This document shows positions 62,201-64,000 of a stretch of DNA of 64,000 bases, one piece after another (within the stretch, counting starts at the first letter, position 1; every line of letters begins with the position of its first letter). The notes under the pieces were generated by a model. That model was not told the DNA's origin. It saw nothing but the letters and a program-made list of their open reading frames with translations, and ran no database searches. Made by a program: the position numbers and the translations under genes. The stretch is taken from NCBI GenBank assembly GCA_036852015.1, contig JAANDG010000015.1:124001-188000 (forward strand). Reading direction: 5' to 3'. The DNA comes from Pelodera strongyloides. Taxonomy: Eukaryota; Nematoda; Chromadorea; Rhabditida; Rhabditidae.

Positions 62201-64000
62201 CGGTTCCTTTGCAGTTGTTGTGTATTTGTGCATGATGTTGTCATCCATGAGTGCAGAAGCTCTGAATTAAGCAAGTTTTGAATTTGTGCGTAGTCATCAG
62301 AATTGTCTGACCGATCAATAATTGCATATATCTCACCTGAACAGTGAGAAGCAGCCCGGAGCACAAAGCACGCATCCGAAAACATGTTCCGCCGCCTTTT
62401 GGAACCAATGGGCAATTGAGTATTCGAACTTCTGATACCAGACCATAACTCCGGTTCCAATTGGGTGGATTCGACCACAGGCACAACCAATATCCGGTTT
62501 GGTGGACATCAGATTGAGGAGTCTGAAGTACACGTGTTGCAAATTCCTTTCTAAGAATTAACATCGTATTCAGTAGTGAAGAAAACACTTGAGGCCAAAT
62601 TCCTTTCTAAGAATTAACATCGTATTCAGTAGTGAAGAAAACAATTGAGGCTCACCTTAGCACGGCTTCAGGTTCAAACTTGCTATCGCCATCGATGGCC
62701 AGAATATAAGTATTGTCGGCAATGAGCTGTCTATCTTCAACAGACAGATGGGAGTCCATAATGCGGTGGCCGAGCAAGTAGTACATGTACATCACCTGTA
62801 AGAAACGATTCATTCAAAGTGAACAAATCATTGCATGTATTACGGTGCACTGAGTTAAAATTCTAGAACTACCTGGCTCCATCTCTTCTTATGCCTGATC
62901 AGCTTCTTGTCCTTGAGGTGCACGAAGAGAAGAGTTCCAGCCGGTAGGCGGACTACAAGACGTCCTCCATAACCAGTACTTACGAGGATCTTTGTCGGCA
63001 TCGCTCCATTATCGTCATCATTTTTACTGAAAACATACGTAAACGAATGCTAAAAAAGATCCTGCAAAGGAACGGCTACTATAAAATAGCTACTCACTCA
63101 ATCATCTTGTTTATCAGTTCAAAGAAAGTTCGGAAGAATTCATTCGGAGCTCGTCCCAGTTCTGGCTGATCTTCCCAAGCGTCGTCGAAGTAGATGTGAA
63201 CTAAACGTTTTGAAATTAAGTTTGAGAGCTAGAGAGCTTTCGAGGCTTTTGTGACTCTAATGCTCTAGTTGTTGTTTTAAAGTTTTATGTTCAAGCATAT
63301 TAGGTACTGCATCTAACCTTCAAGTCTAAATTGTGTGGTGTCCGTTCTTTTCTTGGCCGCATTCACAGCTCTTTCCTCGTCCAACTTCAATATGGAAGTC
63401 AACATTTGTTTCATCTCGTTGTCCGTCTCGTGCCACATGGTCGCGCACACGTACACGTTGGCCATCTTGTCGGCACTCTCGAAACGGACGCCACCATTCT
63501 CGTTGACGAAGTCGTCCGTGAAGAGCCCCGCTCCAGAGTTGGGGCCGCATTCCTGAAATAGAGCATAAAAGAACGAGCTAGAACTAGAACTTGAAGTAGC
63601 TATAAAAGCTCTATAACGAGTACTTTGATCCATAATAGAAGATGCGGAACACATTTCTCACATGCTTGCCGACGGAGTGCTGGAAGACGAGAAGGCCCTG
63701 CTCCACGAGAAAACCATTGACAATTGGGGGCATCGATTCAATCCTAAACAAAATCAATTAGAAAGCTGCCTTGATATGGAGCTTGCACAAAATACAAGTG
63801 TTTGAAACTTACACGTCTTCGCACTTTTCGAACTCCGGAGACGAGGCCAATTGATAGCCCTTGTACATAGAAACAACCAGCCAGAGGATGCAAATATAGA
63901 AGTCGTCAAAAGGTTTCGGTCCCGAACTCCATTGTGAACATCTCCACGACAGGCCATACCTAGGCAGTTTTGTTTACATTCCAATAGTTTCCACCATATG
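59250..64000 (-). CDS. Chitin synthase (GT2), 5' part cut by the window edge
   Basis: Twenty-one exons in the window, all in phase: 63959-63813, 63743-63662, 63552-63318, 63200-63098, 63026-62873, 62795-62656, 62522-62337, 62261-62166, 62096-61931, 61631-61515, 61437-61321, 61247-61175, 61100-61002, 60932-60814, 60740-60582, 60503-60414, 60337-60173, 60078-59913, 59826-59695, 59609-59490, 59413-59250. The enzyme makes chitin from UDP-GlcNAc at the plasma membrane and extrudes it. Visible motifs are VYVCATMWHETDNEMKQML, YGGRLVVRLPAG, IRHKKRWSQVMYMYYLLGHR, YILAIDGDSKFEPEAV (donor-binding D), YDQGEDRWLSTLLL (catalytic ED) and NEFFNQRRRW (product-binding QRRRW). Several membrane helices follow, including IPSTYVILSFYSLINLNVIN, typical of the metazoan C-terminal bundle. 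Nematodes have an eggshell and a pharyngeal type (chs-1, chs-2); I cannot tell which this is. The donor after 61321 is GC (CAG|GCGAGT). The N-terminal membrane region lies beyond 64000. Confidence 0.93.
62540..62651. repeat. 56-bp tandem duplication in a chitin synthase intron
   Basis: Two copies (62540-62595 and 62596-62651) differ at only a couple of positions (ACACTTGAGGC versus ACAATTGAGGC). They lie between the exons 62795-62656 and 62522-62337, ending five bases from the donor of the former. The size is consistent with a recent replication-slippage type duplication. Confidence 0.85.

Noticed and set aside
1..64000. CRISPR arrays, bacterial operons, tRNA or rRNA genes
   Set aside because: The window is intron-rich animal DNA. 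The repeats found are tandem duplications or foldback elements, and no cloverleaf or rRNA segment was recognised by eye.

Overview
This is a eukaryotic genomic window, almost certainly from a nematode. Genes are split into many short exons by mostly short introns with TTTCAG/TTTTAG acceptors. A cuticlin-type ZP protein, a GUR/LITE-1-type receptor, an Expansion/Rebuf-type MH2 protein and glycine-rich matrix proteins are present. Several genes have a splice-acceptor-like sequence directly before the start ATG, as expected for spliced-leader trans-splicing. The species cannot be named. A clear Fringe glycosyltransferase argues against a close Caenorhabditis relative, because that genus is usually described as lacking Fringe.

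Layout, left to right. About 3.2 kb of upstream DNA with a GC-rich promoter-like patch leads into a plus-strand MH2-domain gene of the Expansion/Rebuf family (3179-10943). Next, on the minus strand, comes a roughly 30-exon gene (12100-20735). It encodes a degenerate P-loop GTPase-like domain, a long Pro/Ser/Thr-rich middle and two alternative last exons, each coding a different transmembrane tail. A minus-strand F-box-like gene follows (22059-24532). A plus-strand cuticlin-like ZP gene (26593-30983) carries a complete antisense glycine-rich secreted-protein gene in its large intron (27567-28591). A 4.5 kb gene-free stretch (30984-35479) holds two TTAA-flanked foldback elements. It is followed by a plus-strand ADP/ATP carrier (35480-37200) and two tandem minus-strand MFSD8/CLN7-like transporters (37366-40623 and 40982-43685). 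Then come a GUR-family receptor (44480-47786), a Fringe-like gene (49622-51962) and an acid sphingomyelinase (53470-58345). The sphingomyelinase gene hosts a second antisense glycine-rich gene (55886-56619) in its largest intron. The window ends inside a chitin synthase gene (59250 to beyond 63959), all on the minus strand.

Function. The genes do not form one operon. Five of them do concern apical extracellular matrix: the chitin synthase, the MH2 protein (whose insect relatives are needed for chitin deposition by chitin synthase), the ZP/cuticlin protein and the two glycine-rich secreted proteins nested in introns. The others cover lysosomal lipid metabolism and transport (sphingomyelinase, two CLN7-like carriers), mitochondrial nucleotide exchange, sensory reception and glycosylation.

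Exon boundaries were placed by hand from splice consensus and reading phase, and nearly all junctions agree in phase. One junction in the MH2 gene (about 8588 to 9905) stays unresolved. Family names come from recognising motifs in the translated exons; no database search was run.
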